Shown one piece after another: positions 1-9,273 of a stretch of 64,000 bases of DNA; position 1 is the stretch's first letter; the number at the start of each line of letters is the position of its first letter. Below the pieces are notes generated by a model that had not been told where the DNA came from, did no database searches, and saw only the letters and a program-made list of their open reading frames with translations. The stretch comes from Boesenbergia rotunda. Lineage: Eukaryota; Streptophyta; Magnoliopsida; Zingiberales; Zingiberaceae. Made by a program: the position numbers and the translations under genes. The DNA lies in contig JAGFNQ010000872.1 in NCBI GenBank assembly GCA_024364735.1, positions 434,001-498,000 on the forward strand, read 5' to 3'.

Positions 1-102
1 TCCGACGAGGTGCTCAACTCCGTTCATCTTCTCCGGCGAACTCTTTCCCGGTCAATCTCTATGGCTTCCTCTTCACTTCCTTCAACCCCCTGGTAGACCG
101 CC

Positions 103-547
103 ATGGTGTCTGAGCTCAATCACCACGATCTAGAGGTGATCCGAGCGAACTATCATATTCCTCTGGACCATCATCTCAAATTACCGTCATCTTCCGATTG
201 ACCTTTGTCCCCCCCCCCCGCCTTACTATATTACCATCTCCCGGGACCATCTGCAGGCCGGGCTACGCTTCCCGATCCACCCCTTCATTGTCTCCGTGTG
301 TCGCAACTTCCATATCAATCTATCTCAATTAGCTCCGAACGCCATCCGACTCCTCTGTGAGTCAGTCATCATCTTCTCGTTGTATCAAATCCCCCTTCGC
401 CCGGACGTGTTCTATTACTTCTTCTACCCGAAGCGACAAGAGCTGGACGATTTCTTCTTCCATGCCCGATCCCACACTTCTTTCCTATCGAAACTTCCGA
501 CCTTTAACAAGGGTTGGAAGGAGCGATATTTCTGTTGGGACCGGTAG
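103..547 (+). pseudogene. Retrotransposon gag-like N-terminal part, degenerate
   Basis: Read from the ATG at 103, the frame encodes a segment (MVSELNHHDLEVIRANYHIP) that stops near 203, passes a C-homopolymer at about 210-220, and resumes as a clean open stretch to 547 containing RFPIHPFIVSVCRNF and FFFHARSHTSFLSKL. This order resembles the N-terminal region of plant proteins annotated as 'putative gypsy type transposon', which sit in large non-autonomous LTR elements. The stop and the C-run show decay. The probable continuation of the same element lies at 2000-3726, beyond an inserted LTR-like block. Family assignment is from memory of the motif style, so moderate confidence. Confidence 0.55.
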
Positions 548-616
548 GAGAGCTAGGGGGAGGGGGTGATTAGCTCCGATTTGCTTGTAGATGATTTGTC
601 GCCGTGGAAGACTTCA

Positions 617-1989
617 AGCAATGCTAACACTAAGGATTTACTTGGTATCCACCTCCTTGAGGTGACTAATCTCAGAATCCACTCTCCTCATTCTCTCATA
701 CACTATGAAAGATCTCCTTCTTGAGGTGGAGAAACTTCTTACAAGCTTACAAGAAGATACAACAAGAATCTAAGCAAAAACAAAATGAAATCTTACAAGA
801 TTTACAATGATAAACTCTTTTTACTTTCCTTGCTATCTTCAAGCTTGGTATCGTCTCTAGAACTTTGGAAGTGCAGCAACACTAAGCCCTAAAGCTTCTC
901 TTGAAATGGCGTGGAAGGAGGAGGAGAAGTGCCGAAGAGCCTGTGAAGAGTTTCACTTCAAACCTGTGTGAAAACCCTATATACTCGACGCCTATGGTTT
1001 CTGAATCGATTACCCAATCGATTACCACGTCAGACTTAGCCGTTCAACGGCTAGTTTTTGAACCGTAATCGATTAGCCAATCGATTACGAGCATCCTGAA
1101 TCGATTGCTGAATCGATTCAGGATCATTCTGTGCTCTCGTGCAAAACTTCAGTAATCGATCACCCGATTGATTAAAGGACCCCTTAATCGATTGACCAAT
1201 CGATTAAGGGAAGGCTGAATCGATTGATCAATCGATTCAGCTACCTTCTGTTCTCGCAACTCATTTCTCCTGATCGATCAGTCAATCGACTCACACCTTC
1301 CTAAATCGATCACTCGATCGATCAAGGAAGCTTCTGATCGCAAGAAACCAAACCCTAATCGATTACCCAATCGATTGAGTCCAACCTAACTTGTGTTCAC
1401 AAGTCTAGGGTTCCCTACCAAGTGTCCGGTCAACGCCTTTGACCAACCTAGATTTCTTCTGCTTAGCTCCCAGCTAGGACTTAACCTGGTTCCCAACCAG
1501 ATTCGCCTAACTCTCGAGTTAAGTCTAGTCTTTCAGTAGACTTTCACCTTGCCAGCGTGCGATCTCCCCGACACACCTGGACTTCACCTAGTCCCACTAG
1601 GTGTGCCTAGTCCCTCTAGGTGTGCCTAGTCCCTCTAGGTCTTTTCCGATGTCAGCGTGCGATCTCCCCGATCCACCTGAACTTCACCTAGTTCCACTAT
1701 GTCTGCCTAGTCCCACTATGTGTGCCTAGTCCCACTAGGTCTTTTCCCATGCCAGCATGCGATCTCCCTGATCCACCTGGACTTCACCTAATCTTACTAG
1801 GTCTTTTCAGTCAAGTCTCCAGTTAACCTTGACTCACTTGACATCATACGATATACAAACATCATATGACATTCAAACATCATTATCAAACATCGAAACA
1901 TCCAACCTTAAGCTTACCAAGTTTATCAGACATAAGCTCACCAGAGCCTAGTCAAACTAAGTCAACCCTGACCTAACAAAGATTGCACC
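617..1989 (-). mobile_element. Probable solo LTR (or LTR fragment)
   Basis: On the minus strand the block opens TGTTGGTGCAATC (ending at 1989) and closes GTGTTAGCA (617), the TG...CA form of an LTR. It separates two parts of a gag-like coding region (103-547 and about 2000-3726), as expected for an insertion. It contains an array of AATCGATT palindromes (980-1380) and repeated CCTAGTCCC(A/T)CTAGGT motifs (1560-1800). No internal domain or partner LTR is present, so a solo LTR is the simplest reading. I could not see a convincing 5-bp target duplication, which lowers confidence. Confidence 0.5.
980..1380. repeat. AATCGATT palindrome array
   Basis: About 400 bases in which the 8-bp palindrome AATCGATT or close variants (ATCGATCA, ATCGATTG) recurs many times, usually in pairs separated by a few bases such as ACCC or GACC. 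Neighbouring pairs form larger inverted repeats, for example the palindrome-like stretch TGAATCGATTGATCAATCGA. It lies inside the LTR-like block at 617-1989. It has no coding potential that I can see. Confidence 0.85.
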
Positions 1990-1999
1990 AACAATTTCT

Positions 2000-3726
2000 A
2001 CATTCGACCCGTTCCGACCCCGACCTGCCCGGTCGGCTGGTTAGTGAATTTTCCCTCTCCCCCACCTCTACACAAGGATTTCTGATCCTTCCCCCAGTAT
2101 CAATCCGCTATCTCCAAGATCGGGGGTCGGCATTTCCACGAGGGGCATCTACTGCGCGAGGACATTCTGTTCGTGTTCGGGCTCAGCCCGACGCCTTTTC
2201 ACCGGCCTGCTTCATTCGGTAAGCTTACTGTCTCCTCCTTTATCCTTTTAGGACTGACTAACTGCTGTTTATTTTGTAGCCACCATGATGCAATCGGCGG
2301 CTTCGGAGGAGGGCTATGGCCTGGACGACACCGAGCTGCTAGCTCAGCGGGAGGCAGCTCTCCCGACCCCGAGGCGACACGCCATTCTTCTATCGTGTCG
2401 GCACTAGCCGACGAGGAGATCTCTTGGTCCGGCTCTGAGGATGATCAGCCTCTCCTTCTTCGGCGGAAGCGAGCACGCCGTGATGAGTCCGCGACCTTAC
2501 CGACCGATCCGGCCGACGCTTCTTCTAGCCAGCCAAGCAAAAGGCGAAAGGGCAAGGAGCCCACGATCGAGTCTCCTACCCGACCGTCTCCTATGCCTCG
2601 GGCGTCTCCAGAGGATCCTGCTTCTCCCCAGTTGGGGGAGTTCACCCCTCCCCGGTCAGCAGGTTCGCCAGCAGTGTTGTTGATGCATCTTCTGTCGCCC
2701 TCACTTGCCGACCGCACCATGAGCATGAGGGTGCCGGCGGCACGACCTCGATCCGGACACAGGACGTTCAGCTGCATGGCTTGATGGCTGGCCGCTTCCT
2801 TTACGGCCTACGAGAAGGTGACTTCCGTGGTCCGAGCGTCCGGGCGGATAACTTCATGGCCACAGCCACCCAGGTACGCCAAGGTTACTTCTGTTTCGGT
2901 CTTATGCCTCCCTCAGTTGAGGTACTAACGGGCCCTTCTTTATGCCTTGTAGTTTTGGTCCACGCGCTACAGTATGGCTGTGTCTATGCTGACTCATGCC
3001 AAGGCTCAGTTTCGCGAGGAGCGGCGGGTGGAACATTTGAAGGCCTAGCTCGGACACACTCAGCTTGCTTCCGATGATGCTTCCTTGAATGACCTGAGGG
3101 CCGAGGTGATCGCGCTGCAGGACCTGTTGACCCATTCAGAGGAGCAGCTGGAGACCTCTCGGGGGCAAGTCGTTTCGGCCGACACAGCGGTGGCCCAGGG
3201 GCAACTCCGAGTTGCCCAGGCCGAGCATACACAACGTCGAGCTTGGAGGTTCAAGGATCGGCTGCAAGTGGAACTCCAGAAGACTCAAGCCGAGCTTCAT
3301 GAGGCAAACCAGGCTGCCGAGCCTCTACGTGCCCAGCTGGCGGCCAAGGAGCAGGAGATCGGCTCGCTGATGAGTCAACTGACCGATCAGGAGGGCGAGC
3401 TGTGTGGCCAAGCCGAGGAGCTGGGTCGGCTACGCGAGCAGCAAGTGGCTTGGGATGCAGCTCAGGCGGAGTTGGAGGAGCTGCATGCGTACAAGTCGGA
3501 GGAGGTGGCTCGGTGGGACGCCCGCAGAGTTGAATATATCAACTCTGCGGAGTTTAGTCAACAGGTGTCTAAGCGGATCAGAGCCATGCTAAAGCACCAA
3601 ATGCTTAACATGTTCGAGCAGCTTAAGCAGGGTGGACACGTTGCCCCCGACCTGCCTGTCTCTGCCGTCAAGTTCTCGGGTATGGCTCAGGACTTGCACG
3701 AGGAGGTCTACCAACCCTTTAGGTGA
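2000..3726 (+). pseudogene. Retrotransposon gag-like C-terminal part with coiled coil, degenerate
   Basis: The segment from 3085 to 3726 is open and strongly coiled-coil in character, rich in E, Q, L, A and R (for example EEQLETSRGQVVSA, QTQAELHEANQA-like heptads and EELGRLREQQVAWDA), and ends VYQPFR-stop. Upstream the same protein is spread over several frames: a start at 2285 (MMQSAASEEGYGLDDTE) closes early, another frame carries a serine/proline-rich basic linker (SKRRKGKEP near 2530), and a third reads AGRFLYGL near 2787. An in-frame stop at about 3047 follows EERRVEHLKA. Possible introns (GT near 2219, AG near 2279; GT at 2873, AG near 2952) would account for some frame changes but not all. 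It probably belongs with the fragment at 103-547. Confidence 0.6.
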
Positions 3727-4328
3727 GGGTCGAGTTTTTGCCTTTTTTCCTTTTCTTTTCCGTCACCCTGTAGAGGGTTGCCTCAATTTTTGTAACGTCT
3801 TTGCTATAGTATAGTCTTTCTTTGGCTCAATCTCTCTTGGATGTAATGGCTCGGGCGAGTGTTACCGACTCACGCGAGGGAATGATCGGTTGGCTCGACT
3901 TTGCGAGTGATAGATTGAGACAATTGAGTGTCATAGTCTCTAAGTATCAACCACTCAGGCAAGGGCGCGATCGAGTGATTTAGCCTTGCAAGTGGCCAGG
4001 CGAGACACTAGAGCGCGATGATTCACCTTTATGTCGGGAGTCGGGACGTTCGGTCGGTAGGTACCCAAGGAGTGTAGGTCGCCCTACGTCTGCCTGGGGA
4101 CCGAGCCGGGGGGTCCGTGGGAGCGTGCTCACTCATAACTCGCGAGAGCGAGGGTTTGGACACTCGGTCGGGTCATGCCCAGGGTGCGTGAGCCACCACG
4201 TGTCCGACTGGGAGCAGAGCCGCGAAGCTTGTGGAAGTGTGCCCCCCCCCCCCCCCCCCCCCCCCCCATGATTCACTAGGGGTCTAAATTGGGACATCCC
4301 TTTCCGCCCCAGCCGCCTGGTTTACAGG
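3727..4328. other. Retroelement-derived non-coding stretch
   Basis: No gene seen. The stretch is GC-moderate, with many CTCG/GGTCGG words typical of the neighbouring LTR elements (for example GGTCGGGTCATGCCC near 4165, which recurs in related form near 6135), and carries a C homopolymer of about 25 bases at 4243-4267. It probably joins the 3' flank of the plus-strand gag-like element to the minus-strand element that starts at 4769. Confidence 0.5.
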
Positions 4329-4769
4329 TCAACGTCTTTTCGACTGCCCCATCTGTCTTATCCGTGATACGAGCCGCTTCGCATCTCTCCTCATAGGAAC
4401 TGGCTCCTCCAGGATCCATGAAGAGAAGGGGCTGCACGTTTGGGCCGACGGCGACGCGATGACCGGGGCCTTTCCCTTCTCCAGTCGAGGTCCATGCATT
4501 CGACTGGGTGCGGATACCTCCGCTAGCACGGGCTCGACCATATCTTCCCGAGCCCGACCGGGGGCAGCTGGGAAGGGGACCGAGCCTCCTTCGGGTGGGG
4601 CAGCTCGTCTTCGCCCTCCTAAGGGGCCAAGGGCCGATGGCCTAGGAAATCGGGCCGCCAGGCTACCGGCCTGCGATAGCTGCTGGGAGGCTCTCTGGGC
4701 CCAAGTGGTCCGTAAGAGCTCGTACTCCTCGGGTGCAATGGTCATCAGGACCTGATTGGGCGCTTCCAT
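4329..4769 (-). pseudogene. LTR-retrotransposon gag N-terminus, truncated
   Basis: The minus-strand frame starts MEAPNQVLMTIAPEEYELLR at 4769 and runs 146 residues of Ala/Pro/Arg-rich sequence, ending RIRQMGQSKRR-stop. The start lies directly downstream of an LTR-like promoter block (about 4790-6470, minus strand), the expected place for gag. No zinc knuckle, protease or reverse transcriptase follows; the frame ends near a C-homopolymer at 4243-4267, so the element is truncated. I infer Ty3/gypsy-type gag from position and composition, not from a recognised domain. Confidence 0.45.
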
Positions 4770-4789
4770 CGTACACTTCCGATCAGGTT

Positions 4790-6470
4790 AAGTGCCCCTC
4801 CTTCTTGCTTCAAATTTGATCCTGTCGCGAAGCGAGGTGGAAGTCTCAAGGGCCAAATGGTTGCTTGAGTGCCACGAGCTGTTGCTGACTTGGCGCCGAC
4901 CTGGCGCCGACCTGCGATGAGATGGCCGTTAGCAAACCCACCGGGAATTTTCCCCGGTCAGGCTCTCCGACGGTCAAGTCAGTATCCGCAAGAAATATAA
5001 TGGAGCAAAGGAAATGCAAGAGAGTAATGTAGAGTGCAGTTGCGCATACCTGCGGAATGAGAAGGGGAGGAGCTTATATAGCCGGGAGAGCTGACAACTC
5101 CTATTCGTGGCGACGAGACAGGGGTATGGTGCCTGTCAGTTCGTAGGAGAGCACCTAGAGGTATCGCGGCGTGGTGCGGGGTGCTCGGATGGTACACAAT
5201 GTTGTAATAATCGGGCTAGGCGGGCGCCTAGGCGCCAATCGGCCCCCAGCCGCTCCGAATTTGTGCAAATCGGCAGGGTTGTGGCGGGAGGCCGCCTAGG
5301 CGCCCAGGCCATTTTTTTTTAATTTTTTAAAGAAAATTTGATATAAAAAATATAGAAAAGGTGGGATATGCATTGGATAAGCATATGCATATTAGTTGTT
5401 CTTGGATATTTATTTGATAATAGCTGCGTTGGATAGGTAGGGAGTTTTACAATATCAGTTGTTGAAAAATTAAAGGTACACTTAGTTGGCCTGGGGATGT
5501 ACTTTTTGACGTGAGCATTGGTGCATAGATTGGTGTTCTTCCAAACTACTTGATCAGCAACCATCAATTTCACCTTGATATTCATAATGAGCAAGATCAT
5601 ATCAGCAAGTTTATATCTTTGAGGAAGATGTTAAGCATTTTCACACGGTCAGTTTAAACACTTTAAGCTTCTTATTATTTTGAATTATCTGATTAAGTTC
5701 AGAGGAAATATTACTATCATTTTGTTACTAATCCACTATAGTCTATTTTTAATTGGTTGGTACATACCTATTTTATTATATTTTTAGTAGGCGAAATGAT
5801 AGAAATATCTTAAGCTAAGGGTCCAAAGGAGAAGCATATATTTATTCATAATGCCATTAACTGGACTCCTTATAAACAGTAAAAACGCCTAAGCCCCCCG
5901 CCTAGGCCGCCTAGGCGCTAGGCGGTGGTTCTCCGCCCGGCTACCGTCTAGCTATTTTTACAACCTTGATGGTACAACCGTACCGAGTTAGCGGGATAAT
6001 CGTGAGGTGTGCCATAAATGGGTAAGACATGTAGTATCCCGACGTTATAGTCGTACCCCGGATACACCGATGTAGGGCTGCGTAGGGGAGAGCTGGTCCG
6101 AAGATCGAATACCGACCGGCGGGTCCGAGTATTATGGACCGGGTCGGGTCACGTCTAGGGAGCGTAGACCGCCACGCGTCCGACTGAGAGTTGAAAGACC
6201 TGAGGTACGCCCTGAGTTGAGGGTTTGTTGAGCTATGTTTTTCTTGCCATGTTTCGGGTCTATTAGTTATCCGGTCGTTGGAGTGCTGAGGATTGAGTTA
6301 CCCGACCCAGACCTGGGTTGGGAAAACGGATTTGGGGGACCGAGTTAGGGGGTGCTTGGGCATGACTCGCCCGAGCCCGCTCGGGGTCAGTCGGTTAATG
6401 CTTTGGGAGGGTTCCTGATTCGGAAACTCCCCGGGTGAGACCTTCGTCCACCCTCTGTTAGGTCTTCGTG
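4790..6470 (-). mobile_element. LTR-like promoter block of the minus-strand element
   Basis: On the minus strand this block carries CCCGGCTATATAAGCTCC near 5070-5090, a TATA-type core promoter, then CTTGACCGTCGGAGAGCC (about 4960-4980), and ends just before the gag-like start at 4769. A related copy on the plus strand at about 41980-42270 has GGCTATATAAGTCTCGCC, CTTGACCGTCGGAGTGCT and CACCTCACTTCGCGACA in the same order. It is interrupted by the hAT element at 5197-5968. The outer boundary is uncertain. Confidence 0.5.
5197..5968. mobile_element. Non-autonomous hAT element with 8-bp target duplication
   Basis: The element is 772 bp, flanked by identical 8-bp duplications ATGGTACA (5189-5196 and 5969-5976). 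Its ends are inverted: CAATGTTGTAATAAT at the left and CAAGGTTGTAAAAAT on the opposite strand at the right. Sub-terminal regions on both sides are filled with palindromic CGCCTAGGCG-type words (5219-5310 and 5880-5940). The interior is AT-rich with no transposase. An 8-bp duplication with short CA-starting inverted ends is the signature of the hAT superfamily. Confidence 0.85.
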
Positions 6471-6589
6471 GCCCCAGGTTGGCTGGCTAAGCTGGTCGAG
6501 CTACCCGTAAACATGACCAGGATCACCGTCGGAGGAGGACAAATCTGTTTCAAGGAAACTGCGCTGCGCAGGCCTCAGCAACTTCCTAG

Positions 6590-6780
6590 TCAGGAGACGT
6601 TCGACTACTACTCGGGATCTCGGGAGATACTGTTCGCGAGCTCGGGAGATCCTAGTCGGGGGACTCCGCTCGGGAATTCTAGCTCAAGAATTCAGCTTGG
6701 GAGATACTGCTCGAGAGCTCGGGAGACTCTGCTCGGGAATTTAGCTCAGGAGACTACAGTCTGCATATAAGATAATTCGG
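6590..6780. repeat. Short degenerate CTCGGGAGA repeat
   Basis: The words CTCGGGAGAT, CTCGGGAATTTAG and GCTCGAGAGCTCGGGAGAC recur every 20-30 bases. Similar CCGAGA/TCTCGGG words occur in the LTR copies near 44.7 kb and 61.45 kb, so this is probably another LTR remnant. An A homopolymer of about 20 bases follows at 6853-6875. Confidence 0.5.
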
Positions 6781-6879
6781 ACTACTCAACAGTTAAGTTG
6801 AAATTACTTTTTATAATTTTAATTTATTGTAAACTCTAAGTATATTTCTTCCAAAAAAAAAAAAAAAAAAAAAAACTCA

Positions 6880-7555
6880 TGCACTTATCTGTTGCGAGTC
6901 TTATCCAATATCCATATAGCTCGATGCGTTGGCCACGGTTATTGACTTATTGTACATGCCACGGCTGTGAGCCTCCGGCCTGAGCACGTAATCGAGTCAA
7001 CGGCTTGAACTGTAATTATCCCGGCTGAAAGGTCTATTTTACCAAATTTGTTGGTTCAATCTGGTTCAACTAATATTTTAAGTATTTTTATTTTTAATGA
7101 TGTTTTTTAATGTTGAAATACGTTAAAAAGAATGATATTTCTATTTTATACCTTAAGAGATTAGTGTCTTATCTATCTAAACTACCCATATTGACATTAA
7201 TTAATTATTCAATACCTAATTAATAGTTTTATTTTTATATAAAAATATTATATAAAATAAAGAATTTTGGGAGTAAATAATAATAATTTATATATTATTA
7301 GTTAACTATAACTGTTGTTTTGTTAATTTATAAATTTTTGTTTTTTAAAAAATAATGATAATATAATCATGATGAAACGACGATTCTTAATCGTGAATCA
7401 TGTTTGTCTTGGACGATTAAGATTAGGACTTGATCTTTCAGGAACGGTTGAACTCGCGATTTCGAATAATTGAACCGTTGGTTCTGAACAAGGGTCAGGT
7501 CTATGACAACAACAAAGGATGACGCTGACGAAGTGAAAGAAATCAAACAAGAAAA
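6880..7555. other. AT-rich intergenic DNA
   Basis: No gene, RNA or clear repeat boundary seen; mostly AT-rich spacer ahead of the hAT element. Confidence 0.5.
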
Positions 7556-7563
7556 TTTTATCT

Positions 7564-7931
7564 CAGGGCCGGCCCTGGGTTTCGAAGGGCCCTGTACAAA
7601 ATAAAATCTTTATATTTATAAAAAATAACAAAATGATGTTATAAAAAAAATCATTAACATAGAGGAAGAAAATGTTTACTTGAGTATTTTTTGATATTTT
7701 TTTAAAAATACATAATGTTTTAAAATTTATATTTATATTTTTTAATTTAATTTTGATATTATTTTATTAGTATTGAAGATCATATCATTTTAATTAATTT
7801 TCTTTGAGTGAATTCATATTTATTATATTATATATTACTTAAAAAATTTAAAAATTTTTAAAAAAGAGGGCCCCACCTAAGGTGGGGCCCTGTGCACCGG
7901 CCCCAGGTTGACCACCCTGGGGCCGGCTCTG
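7564..7931. mobile_element. Short hAT-type MITE with 8-bp target duplication
   Basis: The element is 368 bp, flanked by identical 8-bp duplications TTTTATCT (7556-7563 and 7932-7939). Terminal inverted repeats are CAGGGCCGGCCCTGGG at the left and, on the opposite strand, CAGAGCCGGCCCCAGGG at the right. Each end is followed by GGGCCCTGT(A/G)CA, extending the inversion. The interior is AT-rich and non-coding. The CAGGGCCGGC terminus and 8-bp duplication fit a non-autonomous hAT element. Confidence 0.88.
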
Positions 7932-8164
7932 TTTTATCTCAATCAAAAGGTATTTTTCGTGGAGTCCGGCGTTGGCCAAGTGACGACAGTGGCGTTGGTG
8001 GCAAACGACGAAGATGCTGGTAGCAATTGGTGTGCAGTGACAGCGATTTGATAATGACGTGTCACAGATGATTTTGAGGGCAAAATTAGAATAGATGCAA
8101 CCACCTTAGTGGCCCCTGGTCCCGATCCCATAAGTGTAGAGGGAGTAAATCACGATTTTACTGG

Positions 8165-8310
8165 TGGGGTAAGGCGCCTGAAGCCGAAAAAATTTAAGCT
8201 GACAGATCAGGTTTTTATCCCGTGTGGGACTGATGACTCTCGAACCTGAGACCTCTGATATAAGCAGCCAGACGTCTTACCTATTGAGTAAGCCTGTGGG
8301 AGCGCAAAAT
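8165..8310 (-). mobile_element. tRNA-derived SINE-like fragment
   Basis: On the minus strand the stretch reads like an RNA polymerase III promoter: an A-box-like GGCTTACTCAATAGGTAAG followed about 40 bases later by a B-box-like GGTCTCAGGTTCGAG. There is no acceptor stem that would close a tRNA, so a SINE-like remnant is more likely than a tRNA gene. Confidence 0.45.
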
Positions 8311-8960
8311 TAGAATAGGGAAAGAATAAGATATGGATTAGAGAAAGAAGAAAAATAGAAAGAGGAAAAAAAATGCTGACTAGGAAAGGACGAAGAAAAT
8401 CGTACGGAGGAGAAAAAATTTTTTGAATCAGGGAAAAGGAAAAAAAAAAAAAAGTTTCCATCGAAAAGTTTTTAATTGGATTTTTTTTTCAGAAAAAGTT
8501 AAGAAAATTTCAAAATTTATAATTGTATTTTTTTAATTGTTTTCTCCACGTATTAATATTTTTCCGGTCGCAGCCCTCGGTCCTGTATAACTACGCCCAT
8601 GCTTACAATCCGAATTGAGATTTTGCAAAGTATGCATCTGAGAGGCCTTATCGGGACTTCTCGCTGCGTGCATAATAAAATTGAAAAATATAGATAACGT
8701 GAAATTTCAATATAAATGTGATGATATTTTAATTATAGCGATCCTTAAAAGATTTATTTTGCTTACAAGGTAAATTTAGTTTGGGACAGTGGTCGGAAGC
8801 CGTTGGCAGGTGTTTAAATGACAATTGAACATGTACATAAAATACACCACATCATTTACGTTTAGTTTCACGTTGAAATTTTACGTTGTGTCTCACTTAT
8901 AAAGCGCATTTTCAGTATTTAGCAAAAGGTTTGATGAACGGATAGGGGCATTTTCGTAAT
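8311..8960. other. Intergenic DNA upstream of the RRM gene
   Basis: AT-rich; an A/G-rich purine tract occupies about 8320-8455 (with an A run near 8440). Nothing coding is seen. The promoter of the gene starting at 9274 should lie in the last few hundred bases, but I see no certain TATA box. Confidence 0.4.
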
Positions 8961-9273
8961 CTGATATTTGATTCCTCACAGCATAAAATGGCTGATCGAA
9001 AACCATTTTATATACGCAGCCGACCTCCTCAATCCTGTCGGAGCCCTAATCCAATCCATCCTTTGCATCGGCGACCTCCCGTTCCTCGGCGGTTTCTTCG
9101 ATTCGTCGACTATACTCCACCCGCCCGGCCCCTTCCTGCTCCTCAGCGATTTCTACGTCGTCCCTTATCCTCAGTTTCGCTAATCGTTCCGTTTGGATTA
9201 GGAGTCGGTTCAAGTTCCGAGAAGAACAAAACAGTGAATTAGGGTGTTTGTTTGATCTCTATCTGCGTCGGGC

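Noticed and set aside
8165..8310. tRNA gene on the minus strand
   Set aside because: A- and B-box-like words are present but no paired acceptor stem or anticodon arm could be drawn, so SINE-like is preferred.
8968..9242. Upstream open frames before the RRM gene (MIPHSIKW..., MADRKPFY...)
   Set aside because: They may be uORFs in the leader, but no transcription start is known and neither peptide has a recognisable feature.
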